Below are positions 1-8,014 of a stretch of DNA of 41,156 nucleotides, piece after piece (positions within the stretch are counted from its first letter, which is position 1; each line of letters starts with the position of its first letter). The notes under the pieces were generated by a model. That model made no database searches. It was not told the origin of the DNA and worked only from the letters and a program-made list of their open reading frames with translations. The stretch lies in the NCBI GenBank assembly GCA_020846715.1, contig JADLDK010000052.1, positions 1-41,156 on the forward strand, in the 5' to 3' direction. This stretch comes from Armatimonadota bacterium (GTDB lineage Bacteria; Armatimonadota; UBA5829; DSUL01). A program made the position numbers and the translations under genes.

Positions 1-187
1 ATCGCAACTCCCAGCCCATGTATGCAAAGTCGAAATAGCTCCATCGCAAATCCTCCCCAGAGGCTCTTTCGGGAAGGCTGCGGCAGAGTCCTCGCCAACT
101 CATAACGGGCGCACACCGGCCAGGTGCGGGTAGAATGACCTTGGGACGTCAACGCAACTGCGGCGTCTCCGCTGCACTGCAACCACA

Positions 188-1456
188 ATGACTAACTTCC
201 AGCTACCAGCTTCTCTGCGGGCCATGCGCCACCGCAACTATCGCCTGTTTATGGCCGGGCAGTTCATTTCACTTATTGGCACGTGGATGCAGTCTGTGGG
301 AGAGTCATGGCTGGTGTACAGGCTGACTGGCTCAGCGGTGCTGCTGGGCGGTATGCAGTTTTGTTCTCAGATCCCTGTTTTTCTTCTGGGACCGATCGGC
401 GGTTCGCTCTCGGACCGCCTGAACCGCCGCCACGTTCTGATCTGCACACAAAGCGCCATGATGGTACTGGCGCTTACACTGGCAGCTCTCACTCTGAGCG
501 GCCGCGTGCAGCCATGGCATCTCTTCGTACTCGCAGGTCTCCTGGGAATCACAAACGCGATAGACATCCCTACCCGTCAGAGCTTTGTGGTGGACATGGT
601 AGGGCGCGACGACCTGATCAACGCAATTGCGCTCAACTCTTCCCTGTTCAACGGCGCCCGCATTGTCGGTCCGGCTATCGCGGGAATTCTCGTTGCGGCT
701 GTGGGTGAGGGCTGGTGCTTTTTTATTAACGGTGTTAGCTACACGGCAGTAATCACGGGACTGGTTCTCATCCGTTTGGATGCCTCACCGGCTACCCGTA
801 CAAAGTCCGGGCTGACTCACGTAACAGAAGGCTTTAGATACGTACTCAGCACGCGGCCAATTCTTACTCTTCTGGCGCTTCTTGGCGTGATCAGTATGGT
901 TGCGATGCCATACGTCACACTGATGCCGATCTTTGCCGAGACTATTCTCCACGGAGGCGCCCGCGGGCTGGGGATTCTGATGGCTTCCTCAGGCGTGGGG
1001 GCCTTTATAGGCGCAATCGTACTGGCTCATCGCCAGAGCGTGAAGGGATTGGGTCGCTGGATAGCGCGCGCGTGCGCGGGGTTCGGGATCGCAATGATAG
1101 CATTCGCGCTGTCCCGGCATTTCTGGCTGTCCGCGGCGTGCCTGGTACCGGCGGGCTTTTCGATGATGATCCAGATGGCCTCCTGCAACACCCTCGTTCA
1201 GACTATGACGCCTGATGAGCTGCGCGGGCGCGTGATGGCTCTTTATTCGATGATGTTTATGGGGATGGCGCCAGTGGGCGCGCTCATCGCCGGAGCGCTG
1301 GCTGCGCAGATAGGCGCGCCGCACACAGTGGCTCTGGGTGGCAGCATCGGCATTGTCGCCGCTTTAGTCTTTGCGAAGATGCTCCCTCAACTTCGCGAGC
1401 AGGCGAGGCCGCTGCTGGGAGCTTTGCAGTCCTCGACGCCTGCTGCTACAGAGTGA
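188..1456 (+). CDS. MFS transporter, EntS/MFS_3-like exporter
   Basis: Probable proton-driven exporter of the major facilitator superfamily, in the inner membrane; the substrate is unknown. The 422 residues are almost wholly hydrophobic helices, about 12 expected. The family motif A (GGSLSDRLNRRHVL) falls after the second helix near residues 66-79, and a second R-rich loop (DELRGRVM) lies near residue 340. Length and pattern match the enterobactin-exporter-like MFS_3 group. The start ATG at 188 has no clear Shine-Dalgarno sequence, but the protein begins as family members do (short tail, then RNYRLFMAGQFIS). It is a monocistronic gene closed by a strong hairpin terminator. Substrate assignment is not possible from sequence or neighbours. 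Confidence 0.85.
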   Translation: MTNFQLPASLRAMRHRNYRLFMAGQFISLIGTWMQSVGESWLVYRLTGSAVLLGGMQFCSQIPVFLLGPIGGSLSDRLNRRHVLICTQSAMMVLALTLAALTLSGRVQPWHLFVLAGLLGITNAIDIPTRQSFVVDMVGRDDLINAIALNSSLFNGARIVGPAIAGILVAAVGEGWCFFINGVSYTAVITGLVLIRLDASPATRTKSGLTHVTEGFRYVLSTRPILTLLALLGVISMVAMPYVTLMPIFAETILHGGARGLGILMASSGVGAFIGAIVLAHRQSVKGLGRWIARACAGFGIAMIAFALSRHFWLSAACLVPAGFSMMIQMASCNTLVQTMTPDELRGRVMALYSMMFMGMAPVGALIAGALAAQIGAPHTVALGGSIGIVAALVFAKMLPQLREQARPLLGALQSSTPAATE

Positions 1457-1479
1457 AGCGGCGACCAGGTACAAACAAG

Positions 1480-1518
1480 GCGGGCTCGAGCCTGCCATGC
1501 TCGAGCCCGCTGTTTTTC
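1480..1518 (+). terminator. Intrinsic terminator of the MFS gene
   Basis: A perfect 11-bp stem (1480-1490 with 1500-1510) with a 9-nt loop is followed by TGTTTTTC. It lies 24 nt after the transporter stop codon. The opposite side (CCTTGTTTGT on the minus strand) is also T-rich, so it may serve the convergent gene ending at 1545 as well. Confidence 0.85.
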
Positions 1519-1544
1519 AGATTGCTTTCTGCTCGGCCGAGCTG

Positions 1545-2450
1545 TTACTGCGCAGGGGCCTGACCGCCACCTCGACGGCCACGCCAGTTACCGTTGTTGG
1601 GGTCTCCACCAGGCCCAACACCCCGCTGCCGGTTACCCCAGTTTCCACGGTTGCCGCCCATGTTCTGCCAGTTCTGCCGCTGCGAATCACGCCACTGCTG
1701 ATACACCGGCGAGTTGCTCTGGCGAAGAGCATTCATCGCTTCCATTCGCGCTCGCATGTATTCCGAACGAGTGGTTGGATCTGTCGCAATTTCATCAGCA
1801 AGCGACTGCTCCAGAGCTTTAACACGCTGGTCGGGCGTCATCTTCAGGAATTCCGCCTGCTGCTGCTTGCCAAGATTGCTGTAGTCAGTCGCATTCTGAC
1901 CGCTGGGCGCTGTCGCCGTTGCTGCAGGCCTGGGTGGAGGCGGCGGCGCATAAATCAGATAGACCGGACGAAGCCCCAGCGCTTTGGCGTCTTCCAGATC
2001 GCGCGCGGGATCCGGGGCAAACTTTGTGAGGATAATCTGCGACTTGGAAGCAGGATCGTACACCATCACTGGCTTGGTCTCTTTAACGGCCTCAAGCGCC
2101 GCGACCTGCTCTTTGGCGGCTTTGATCTCATCGGCCTTGGGAGTGCTCTCCGGAATGAAAGCCTTGACCCACCTGGCCTTCACGGACGAAGAGACGGCGT
2201 CCAGCACCTGATCCACCGAGGAGTTGTTGAAAGTGCCCGTCACAGATCCGCTCACGGATGGATCTACGAGGACGGGCGTTCCGGTCTTGGCGGCAAGATC
2301 AGAGGCTGCTTCTGTAACGCTGCCACTAAGGCTGACGGATATAGTTGCCGCCGCAGCCGGCGGCTGGTCAGCGCGGACAAAATTGGATGACGCCAGAAAA
2401 AGCGCGACAGATGCGCTTGTCAGCATCCTCCGTAATCCGAGAATTTTCAT
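1545..2450 (-). CDS. Secreted protein with secretin/STN-like N domain and RGN-rich tail
   Basis: Function unknown. A signal peptide (about residues 1-27, cut after FVRA) is followed by a small alpha/beta segment at about 36-95. Its pattern resembles the STN/N0 domain of secretins and TonB receptors: amphipathic strands, a KTGTPVLVDPSVSGSV-type turn, and a DQVLDAV helix. A proline run (PPPPPRP) near residue 171 leads into a helical region with EFLKMTPDQRVKALEQ. The last 45 residues are rich in Gly, Asn, Arg and Gln. No secretin channel domain is present, so it is not a secretin itself. The ATG at 2450 is preceded by AAGGGTG. It lies 148 bp downstream of the kinase/nucleotidyltransferase gene on the same strand. 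Confidence 0.65.
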   Translation of the reverse strand: MKILGLRRMLTSASVALFLASSNFVRADQPPAAAATISVSLSGSVTEAASDLAAKTGTPVLVDPSVSGSVTGTFNNSSVDQVLDAVSSSVKARWVKAFIPESTPKADEIKAAKEQVAALEAVKETKPVMVYDPASKSQIILTKFAPDPARDLEDAKALGLRPVYLIYAPPPPPRPAATATAPSGQNATDYSNLGKQQQAEFLKMTPDQRVKALEQSLADEIATDPTTRSEYMRARMEAMNALRQSNSPVYQQWRDSQRQNWQNMGGNRGNWGNRQRGVGPGGDPNNGNWRGRRGGGQAPAQ

Positions 2451-2598
2451 CGAAGTGCACCCTTTCCAATCGTGAAACGAACTGGCTACCTCTTACGCGC
2501 AACAACTGCGCTAAAGCAGTTAGACGGAGGACACCCCGGCAATCTTAACAGCATCCCTGTGATATTTTACCGGGCTTGGCGAAAAAGTAGGCGATGCC

Positions 2599-5500
2599 TC
2601 AGCGCGCGTCGAAGTCGCAGAGACTCTCGATATAGTCTCGCGAACCATCCCTCACCCACGCATCAAGCTCTGCAGGGTCTTTGAGCTGTTGGCCGCGGCG
2701 CCTGTCCACAACCAGGTACCCGCATCTGACATCTGAAAGAGTCGTCATATCTCCCCAGAGCTTCTCGAACTGCGCGACCGGATAGATGTCTTCCTGTCCG
2801 TGTCCCCAGCGGTACTTGACATCTTTTACGGTCACATACGTGGGAAGCCGAGAAGCGACATTGCGAATCGCCTGTATGACTTGCGACTCATCCTCAAGCT
2901 CCTCGCGCGTCAAGCCGAACACCCTGAGCAACTCGTCAATCTGAATCCAGGTTGTCATCGTGTTGTAATAGCGCAGACGCAGCTCAACGTCTTCACGGGG
3001 TTGCGCGAGACCCTCCAGAAGCCGCAGGCGACCGTTGATGCGCGCAAGACCGCCGCCGCGATCTTCCATCCGGCGCGGCACAACTTCGTACGACAACACC
3101 TGACCACCTGCCAGGTGCCAGCCGAGCGCCGCAGGATCAACCGCCGCGCCAAGTGTGTCGATGTTGTGCAGTATTATTGTGCGCAACTGAGGCCGCTCTT
3201 TCAGCAGTTTCAGAAGTACCCCGCTACGCAGCATATTGGGCACTTCGTACCAGTGCCCTGCGGGCGCCAGGCACTGCCCCGGCAGGTTGTCTGTGTAGTC
3301 AGACCCTTCGCCTTTGTTTCGAGCCCAATCCAGCAATGCCCCTCTCACAGAGTCGCGCACTTTCTGCTTTTGCTCATCAAGAGTCTCCTGGGGCATGTCT
3401 TCCCACAGAAAAGTGAGGTCTCGCACCATAGGCACCAACCGCTGCCCGATGGCTCGTCCCGGAGACAGGAGGAGAGGCCCGGTGAAACCAAAGTTGTTCT
3501 CCTGATGAAGAGTCTCAGCGATCGCCGCATGCGTGAGATAACTGGTGGAAACGAGATGCGCAAGCTCTGCGCCAAGCTCTCTGGAGGTCCTGCGTGTCTT
3601 GGCCAGGTGGATTTCCAGAAAGCTGCGGTGGTGGCCAGCCATCTGCGCGAACGGATTCAACGCCTTGATGACCCCGGCGCCGCTGGTCCATCTGCTGCCA
3701 ATCCCTCCAGCCAGAGACAGAACTGCCACCGCTCCTTCCCGAATCGCCTCAACTCCAGCGCTTCGGAAACGGTCGCAATCCTCCAGCAGTGTGACATCTG
3801 CCGGACTTACATCCTCGATGTCAGACTCAAGTGGCAGGCGGTTGCGAGCTAGGCCGATGCGCCCGCTGCGCAGGTCCTGACGCATTTGCTCGTGCTGTAC
3901 GTCATCAAAGCCGCTGTCAGCTTTGATCCGTTCCAACTCCACCCGCCACTGCTGAGTTCGTCCGGTTGGCGGAGCCTCAGAGGCGCGAAACAGTGACGAG
4001 GCGACAGTTTTCAGAAGCTGGAAGGACACAGCGTCCTCTGGCTGTGAGCTGACAAAGTGCTCAAACTCCACCCGCCTGGAGCCGGGCACGGCATCCGGGC
4101 TGCTCCGCGCCAGCAGAGAGAGATGGATGCCGTAGTAGCGAACCGGCATAAGAGCGTCCAGCCCGCAGAGCATGTCCGCCACGCTGCCCTGCTCATTGAT
4201 CCTGAAGTCGTAAACTACTGGCTCCATAGCGAAAGGCATGGCGCAGTCGAGCTCGCGCTTTGCGCTGCGCATGATTTCAAGAACCTCATCCCTGAATTGG
4301 ACGGCTCGCTGCGGAGCGACAAAAAGTGCCATTCCTCCGCCAGACATTCCGCCCAGCATCAGGAATCCCCAGAAATCCGCCCCGAGTTTCTCTCGCGAGC
4401 GAGCTATAAGGGTCTCCGTGAAGGAGTTGGTGACCCAGGGAATGATGGTCTTGAGAGGTCCTTCCCAGTTACGCGTGGTCCACATCGCCAGCGATTTTAC
4501 ATCCCCATCCTTCAGCGACTGCACCACACCGTTGAAGATATCGCGCATCTCCTGCCTGGCTTGCCACTCCGGCTGCTGGCGCAGCAGATATCTCTCGGTG
4601 ACCATCTCGAGAATCGGACCGACGTTTTGCGCGAGACCGCCGTGAACCAGCACCAGCGACTCGGAGAGCCGGGCGGGAAGCTCCGGATGCACATCTGCAT
4701 CTGACAGGATGCGATGTTCAGGAAGGAGACGCCCCGCACTTACGCCAAATTCCGGATCGCCTTCCTGCGCAAGTGCGCCCTGGATGAGCTTTATCGCGGG
4801 CCAGATGCCTCCCGAGTCCTGCCATCCACCTCCCGATCCGCCCAGCCATTCCCCGAGAATAGCGCGAGAGGCTACGATCCGCCGCTGCGTCTCAGTCAGT
4901 GACCCCGTGAGCGAAGAAGTCTGTCCGGAGCCGCGCATTGCGGCGGCGATAATGGCGGCAAGAAGATTGGTGGAAACAGCAAGCCGGGAGCCCTTCGGAA
5001 TGTCGTTCACACTTGTGACGACTTCAAAGCCCATACCCGGGCCGACAACGCGATCCAGTATCTGCCGCAGCGGGTAGCCTGACCCTTCGAACGATGGGGG
5101 AATCAGCCCGGACGCAATGACACCCGCTTTCAGAAGGCTCAGATAGTCGTTTCCGAAGTTGAACAGGTCGTTGAGATCTGTCACATCCTTGGTAGAGGCC
5201 AGGTCAACGCTTGTGAGCCGGATGACAGGCTCGCTAATCACTCGAAAATACACGGATATTGGAGCGCTGGCGCTGACATCACGCCCGTGTACTCCCAGGT
5301 CCACCGAAATGTTTAACACCCGTGCCCCTTCAGGATAGTCCATCCCGAGGAAGAAGATGTCGGACCATCCGCTGTGGGACAGATCGAGGCGAACGGGCGT
5401 GGTCTCGATGAGAATATTGTAAAGAGGCGAGTTGGATGAGCGCTTCAGCAAAGCGGGATGAATACGGATGGGGTGATCATCGGGATGCGCGATGCGAAAC

Positions 5501-5934
5501 ATCCACTGGTTGCCGCGAGTCGCCCGCACACTGCGCCGCACCTGATCCGAGAGAATCTGAAAAGTAAGCTGGCGGTAGCTGTGCGCAAGCGCGCTGAAGA
5601 GGGCAGCGTTCGGGCCATTCTCAGCCTGCGCTGCCTTGAAACCGGACACAGCCTCCCCAAACCGGCGCGCAAGCATGTCTTCAAAAGCGCCGTACGGCAC
5701 GACCCCGGTTGACGATACATCTCCTGCATCCTGCAGCTGAAAACGGTAGATGGCGTGCAGCATGCAGCACGCGCGCGCCTTTTCGTACAGATTGCCTGTT
5801 GAGCGGCGGAACGCATCCAGTTCGTCGCACGCGCGCAATAATTCTTCAGTTTTCTGCCCGCTCAGGAGCTCTTCAAGAGACCTGTGCCGCTTCAGAGGCT
5901 CTTGCGCCGTGATTGTCTCGATGAAGACGTTCAC
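2599..5934 (-). CDS. GHMP sugar kinase fused to UDPGP-family nucleotidyltransferase
   Basis: Predicted bifunctional cytosolic enzyme that would phosphorylate a sugar at C1 and then make the nucleotide sugar. The N-terminal half (about 180-610) is a fucokinase-like GHMP kinase. It has an ATP-loop segment near 313-323, GGSGGGWQDSGG at 365-376 and the C-terminal glycine motif LGGMSGGGMALF near 527-538. The C-terminal half (about 730-1090) is a UDPGP-type pyrophosphorylase. It starts with LAGGIGSRW at 741-749 and also carries APAGHWYEVPN, an N-x-DTLGA block, and an RMEDRGGGLARINGRL block. Order is kinase then transferase, opposite to Bacteroides Fkp. The start is GTG at 5934 in a GTGA overlap with the upstream GalU-like gene, so translation is probably coupled. 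The substrate (fucose, galactose or a heptose) is not determined. Confidence 0.8.
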   Translation of the reverse strand: MNVFIETITAQEPLKRHRSLEELLSGQKTEELLRACDELDAFRRSTGNLYEKARACCMLHAIYRFQLQDAGDVSSTGVVPYGAFEDMLARRFGEAVSGFKAAQAENGPNAALFSALAHSYRQLTFQILSDQVRRSVRATRGNQWMFRIAHPDDHPIRIHPALLKRSSNSPLYNILIETTPVRLDLSHSGWSDIFFLGMDYPEGARVLNISVDLGVHGRDVSASAPISVYFRVISEPVIRLTSVDLASTKDVTDLNDLFNFGNDYLSLLKAGVIASGLIPPSFEGSGYPLRQILDRVVGPGMGFEVVTSVNDIPKGSRLAVSTNLLAAIIAAAMRGSGQTSSLTGSLTETQRRIVASRAILGEWLGGSGGGWQDSGGIWPAIKLIQGALAQEGDPEFGVSAGRLLPEHRILSDADVHPELPARLSESLVLVHGGLAQNVGPILEMVTERYLLRQQPEWQARQEMRDIFNGVVQSLKDGDVKSLAMWTTRNWEGPLKTIIPWVTNSFTETLIARSREKLGADFWGFLMLGGMSGGGMALFVAPQRAVQFRDEVLEIMRSAKRELDCAMPFAMEPVVYDFRINEQGSVADMLCGLDALMPVRYYGIHLSLLARSSPDAVPGSRRVEFEHFVSSQPEDAVSFQLLKTVASSLFRASEAPPTGRTQQWRVELERIKADSGFDDVQHEQMRQDLRSGRIGLARNRLPLESDIEDVSPADVTLLEDCDRFRSAGVEAIREGAVAVLSLAGGIGSRWTSGAGVIKALNPFAQMAGHHRSFLEIHLAKTRRTSRELGAELAHLVSTSYLTHAAIAETLHQENNFGFTGPLLLSPGRAIGQRLVPMVRDLTFLWEDMPQETLDEQKQKVRDSVRGALLDWARNKGEGSDYTDNLPGQCLAPAGHWYEVPNMLRSGVLLKLLKERPQLRTIILHNIDTLGAAVDPAALGWHLAGGQVLSYEVVPRRMEDRGGGLARINGRLRLLEGLAQPREDVELRLRYYNTMTTWIQIDELLRVFGLTREELEDESQVIQAIRNVASRLPTYVTVKDVKYRWGHGQEDIYPVAQFEKLWGDMTTLSDVRCGYLVVDRRRGQQLKDPAELDAWVRDGSRDYIESLCDFDAR

Positions 5935-6905
5935 CTGGGCCTACCAGAATCGCCCGGGCGCAACCCGAGCCGAACGTCCGCCAGAGTCTCCAGAGTTGCG
6001 TGGAGGATCTCGTCGTGGTCAACGCCCGCTTCACCGAGCGCCAGTTGAGCGCGCAACAGCCCATACTTCTGCCCAAGATCGTAGCGCACGCCCTTCACTT
6101 CCTGCGCCAGATAACGCTCCCGGTGGGCCAACTCATCGAGCGCGGGAGTAAGCAACAGCTCAGACTGACTCACCGACCGACCCTCTTGAGCTTCCAGGAT
6201 TTCAAATATCGCCGGCGTCAGTACGTGAATACCGAAAAAGCACAGATAATACCCTGTGCGCAACCCCGCAGTCACAAGCTCTATCTCCGCAATGCTGACG
6301 GAAGGTTTCTCCAGGATACGCTCGATCTCATAGACTCCAGACAGGTTCTCAACGCGCCGCCCAGCCAGTGTGCCAAAGTTCGCAATCAGGCTCTCCCGCG
6401 TGACCTGCACGCCTGCAACAGAGCAAAGCTGCTCACTGGCCAACTCCGTTATCTGCTCGGCGCATGAGCGATCTGTGTAAGAAAGATAGAGATGATCACT
6501 CAGGAGCAGCAGAAACGGCTCGCCAGCGGTGAAAGCGCGCGCCCGAAAAACAGCATCTCCGTACCCGAGTGGTTCCGGTTGGATAGCGAAGTGCAGCTTC
6601 TGCAGCAGATCGTCCAGCCGGGCGGCCATCTTCTGTGCCCAGTCCGCATCCTGAAACACCTTCAGGAGATTCTGCCGCAGACATTTGAACTGCTCTACAT
6701 ACTGGCTCTCGTCACCCGGAGCGCAAACGATGCAGATGTCCTGCGCGCCGCTGTTAATTGCTTCCTCCGCAATAAGCTGGATGGCGGGCTTTGTGAAGCC
6801 GTCGCGATCCACAACAGGCAGCATGGATTTCTGAACAGGAGTCGCCGCAGGATACAGACGGGCGCCGCGTCCGGCGGCAGTGATTACGGCTTTGGCGATT
6901 TTCAT
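5931..6905 (-). CDS. UTP-glucose-1-phosphate uridylyltransferase-like protein (GalU family)
   Basis: Cytosolic nucleotidyltransferase expected to couple UTP and a hexose 1-phosphate to give UDP-sugar and pyrophosphate. The Rossmann-like N terminus has the nucleotide-binding motif AGRGARLYPAATPVQKSMLP at about residues 9-28. The family's LLLLSDHLY metal/nucleotide segment and an IERILEKPS stretch are also present. About 324 residues is normal for GalU. I chose the ATG at 6905 because the GalU fold begins at once (MKIAKAVITAAGRG). A TTG 12 codons upstream lies inside a terminator hairpin and is unlikely. A few residues are inserted after LPVVD compared with classic GalU. It is the first gene of a two-gene operon with the fusion enzyme. 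Confidence 0.8.
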   Translation of the reverse strand: MKIAKAVITAAGRGARLYPAATPVQKSMLPVVDRDGFTKPAIQLIAEEAINSGAQDICIVCAPGDESQYVEQFKCLRQNLLKVFQDADWAQKMAARLDDLLQKLHFAIQPEPLGYGDAVFRARAFTAGEPFLLLLSDHLYLSYTDRSCAEQITELASEQLCSVAGVQVTRESLIANFGTLAGRRVENLSGVYEIERILEKPSVSIAEIELVTAGLRTGYYLCFFGIHVLTPAIFEILEAQEGRSVSQSELLLTPALDELAHRERYLAQEVKGVRYDLGQKYGLLRAQLALGEAGVDHDEILHATLETLADVRLGLRPGDSGRPR

Positions 6906-6939
6906 AAGCGGATTGTAAACGCTCCGCCCCTGATACAGC

Positions 6940-6968
6940 AAAGCCCGCCAGGCACTCCAGCGGGCTTT
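6940..6968 (-). terminator. Hairpin terminator after the c-type cytochrome gene
   Basis: A perfect 9-bp stem (6940-6948 with 6960-6968) lies between the cytochrome stop and the galU-like ATG. Reading on the minus strand it ends GCGGGCTTT, followed by a weakly T-rich stretch. It should separate the cytochrome transcript from the sugar-nucleotide operon. Confidence 0.6.
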
Positions 6969-7021
6969 GCGTGCGATTTTGTTTGATTTACGAAGTCTGA
7001 AGCGAAGTTTTTCTTAGAAAC

Positions 7022-7537
7022 TCACTTGCTTACAGACTCACTGCCAGCCTCGCCCGATCCGGATGCCGAAGGCTGCTCTGCGGGTTGACCAGGCTCGTTG
7101 CCAGGCTTCTGGGCAGGTGGAACGACGATCGGCTCCTTGTTGCCCTGGTGGCACATGTAGCAACTCGCCTTATTCTTCAGAATCTTTTGCGTCTTGTTCA
7201 GATTCTGCGTCATGACGATCATCTTTCGCGCCATAAGCTTGGTGGGCTTATCGTCGCGGTCGAAGCCTTCGTGATTCTCTGTCACAACGTGGCAGAACTC
7301 GCAATTCACCCCCAGAGCCGCGTCAAAGCTCTTCATAAGCGGGATGAGCTGATCAGCCGGCAGGTCTTTGAGAACCTTTATGTTCTTGTAGGCTTTTGCG
7401 GAAGTCTGCCCAGCCGGGGGCGGCGTGTGCTCGTGCCCCTCATGGGCATAGCCTAACACGCCGGCTATGAGCGTCGGCAGACAGACGCCAACGGCAACTG
7501 CGCACGCGCGCACGACTCTGCGATATTTTACGTTCAT
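7022..7537 (-). CDS. Secreted diheme c-type cytochrome, reaction-centre cytochrome-like
   Basis: Periplasmic electron carrier. A signal peptide (VVRACAVAVGVCLPTLIAGV, cut near GYAHEG) precedes two heme-attachment motifs, CEFCH and CYMCH, about 46 residues apart. The segment DLPADQLIPLMKSFDAALGV before the first heme matches the fold found in photosynthetic reaction-centre cytochrome subunits (PF02276-like). Stand-alone copies of that fold are common in non-phototrophs such as Acidobacteria. The C terminus is a low-complexity Pro/Gly/Ser tail. The ATG at 7537 is chosen because GAGGGGAG lies just upstream, and 19 extra codons further out look untranslated. No photosynthesis genes are nearby. 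The partner is unknown. Confidence 0.8.
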   Translation of the reverse strand: MNVKYRRVVRACAVAVGVCLPTLIAGVLGYAHEGHEHTPPPAGQTSAKAYKNIKVLKDLPADQLIPLMKSFDAALGVNCEFCHVVTENHEGFDRDDKPTKLMARKMIVMTQNLNKTQKILKNKASCYMCHQGNKEPIVVPPAQKPGNEPGQPAEQPSASGSGEAGSESVSK

Positions 7538-8014
7538 AGAAGCTCCCCTCAAATTTGGTACGGGATGATGATACAACTTGGATGAGATAGGCAACCGCTC
7601 CGCACTCTCCGACGCCCAGTATTTCTGCGTCTATCCATCAGGCGCCAAGGCCGAAACAAAGAGTTGGTCACCGTGCGCTGAGTGGCGCACAAGAAGAACG
7701 GTTGCGTATTGATTCCCGCAGTGGAGACGATTGTAAACGCGCAGATATTGCAGATGCGCCTGCTCTCATGCCCGTGATTTGTCGCATGAAGCTCGCACAT
7801 GTGCCGCGGATGCCTGTCTTCATGCGGGAATCCCCGTCTGGAGTCTGACCCACCGCCGTCAACGTGGTGAAAGCGCGTCGTAGCGGACAGAATGTTTCCA
7901 GGAGAACTGGACGTTGCAGGAGATTTCGATGACGAATGAGCTCATTCACTGTCCCCGCGCCTCGGCGACACCTGAAGCGCAGCCAGTAAGAGAGCCTGGC
8001 TGGAGGGGACTCAG
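7538..8014. other. Divergent intergenic region, no gene seen
   Basis: This is 477 bp between the divergent cytochrome and propeller genes. I find no convincing coding frame. It holds a 14-bp perfect palindrome (7934-7947), possibly an operator. A 7-bp hairpin (7980-7986 with 7996-8002) sits directly before the GGAGGGG ribosome site of the next gene. A TTGCCT/TATCAT pair upstream of the cytochrome has only a 15-bp spacer, so I do not call it a promoter. Confidence 0.4.

Noticed and set aside
1371..2390. Long plus-strand open frame of 339 codons
   Set aside because: It is antisense to the secreted STN-like protein, has low-complexity Arg-rich content and no recognisable domain.
2800..3852. Plus-strand open frame of 350 codons
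   Set aside because: Antisense to the kinase/nucleotidyltransferase, whose catalytic motifs are clear in the other strand.
6906..6941. TTG start 12 codons upstream of the galU-like gene
   Set aside because: It sits inside the terminator hairpin of the cytochrome gene, and the GalU fold starts at the ATG at 6905.
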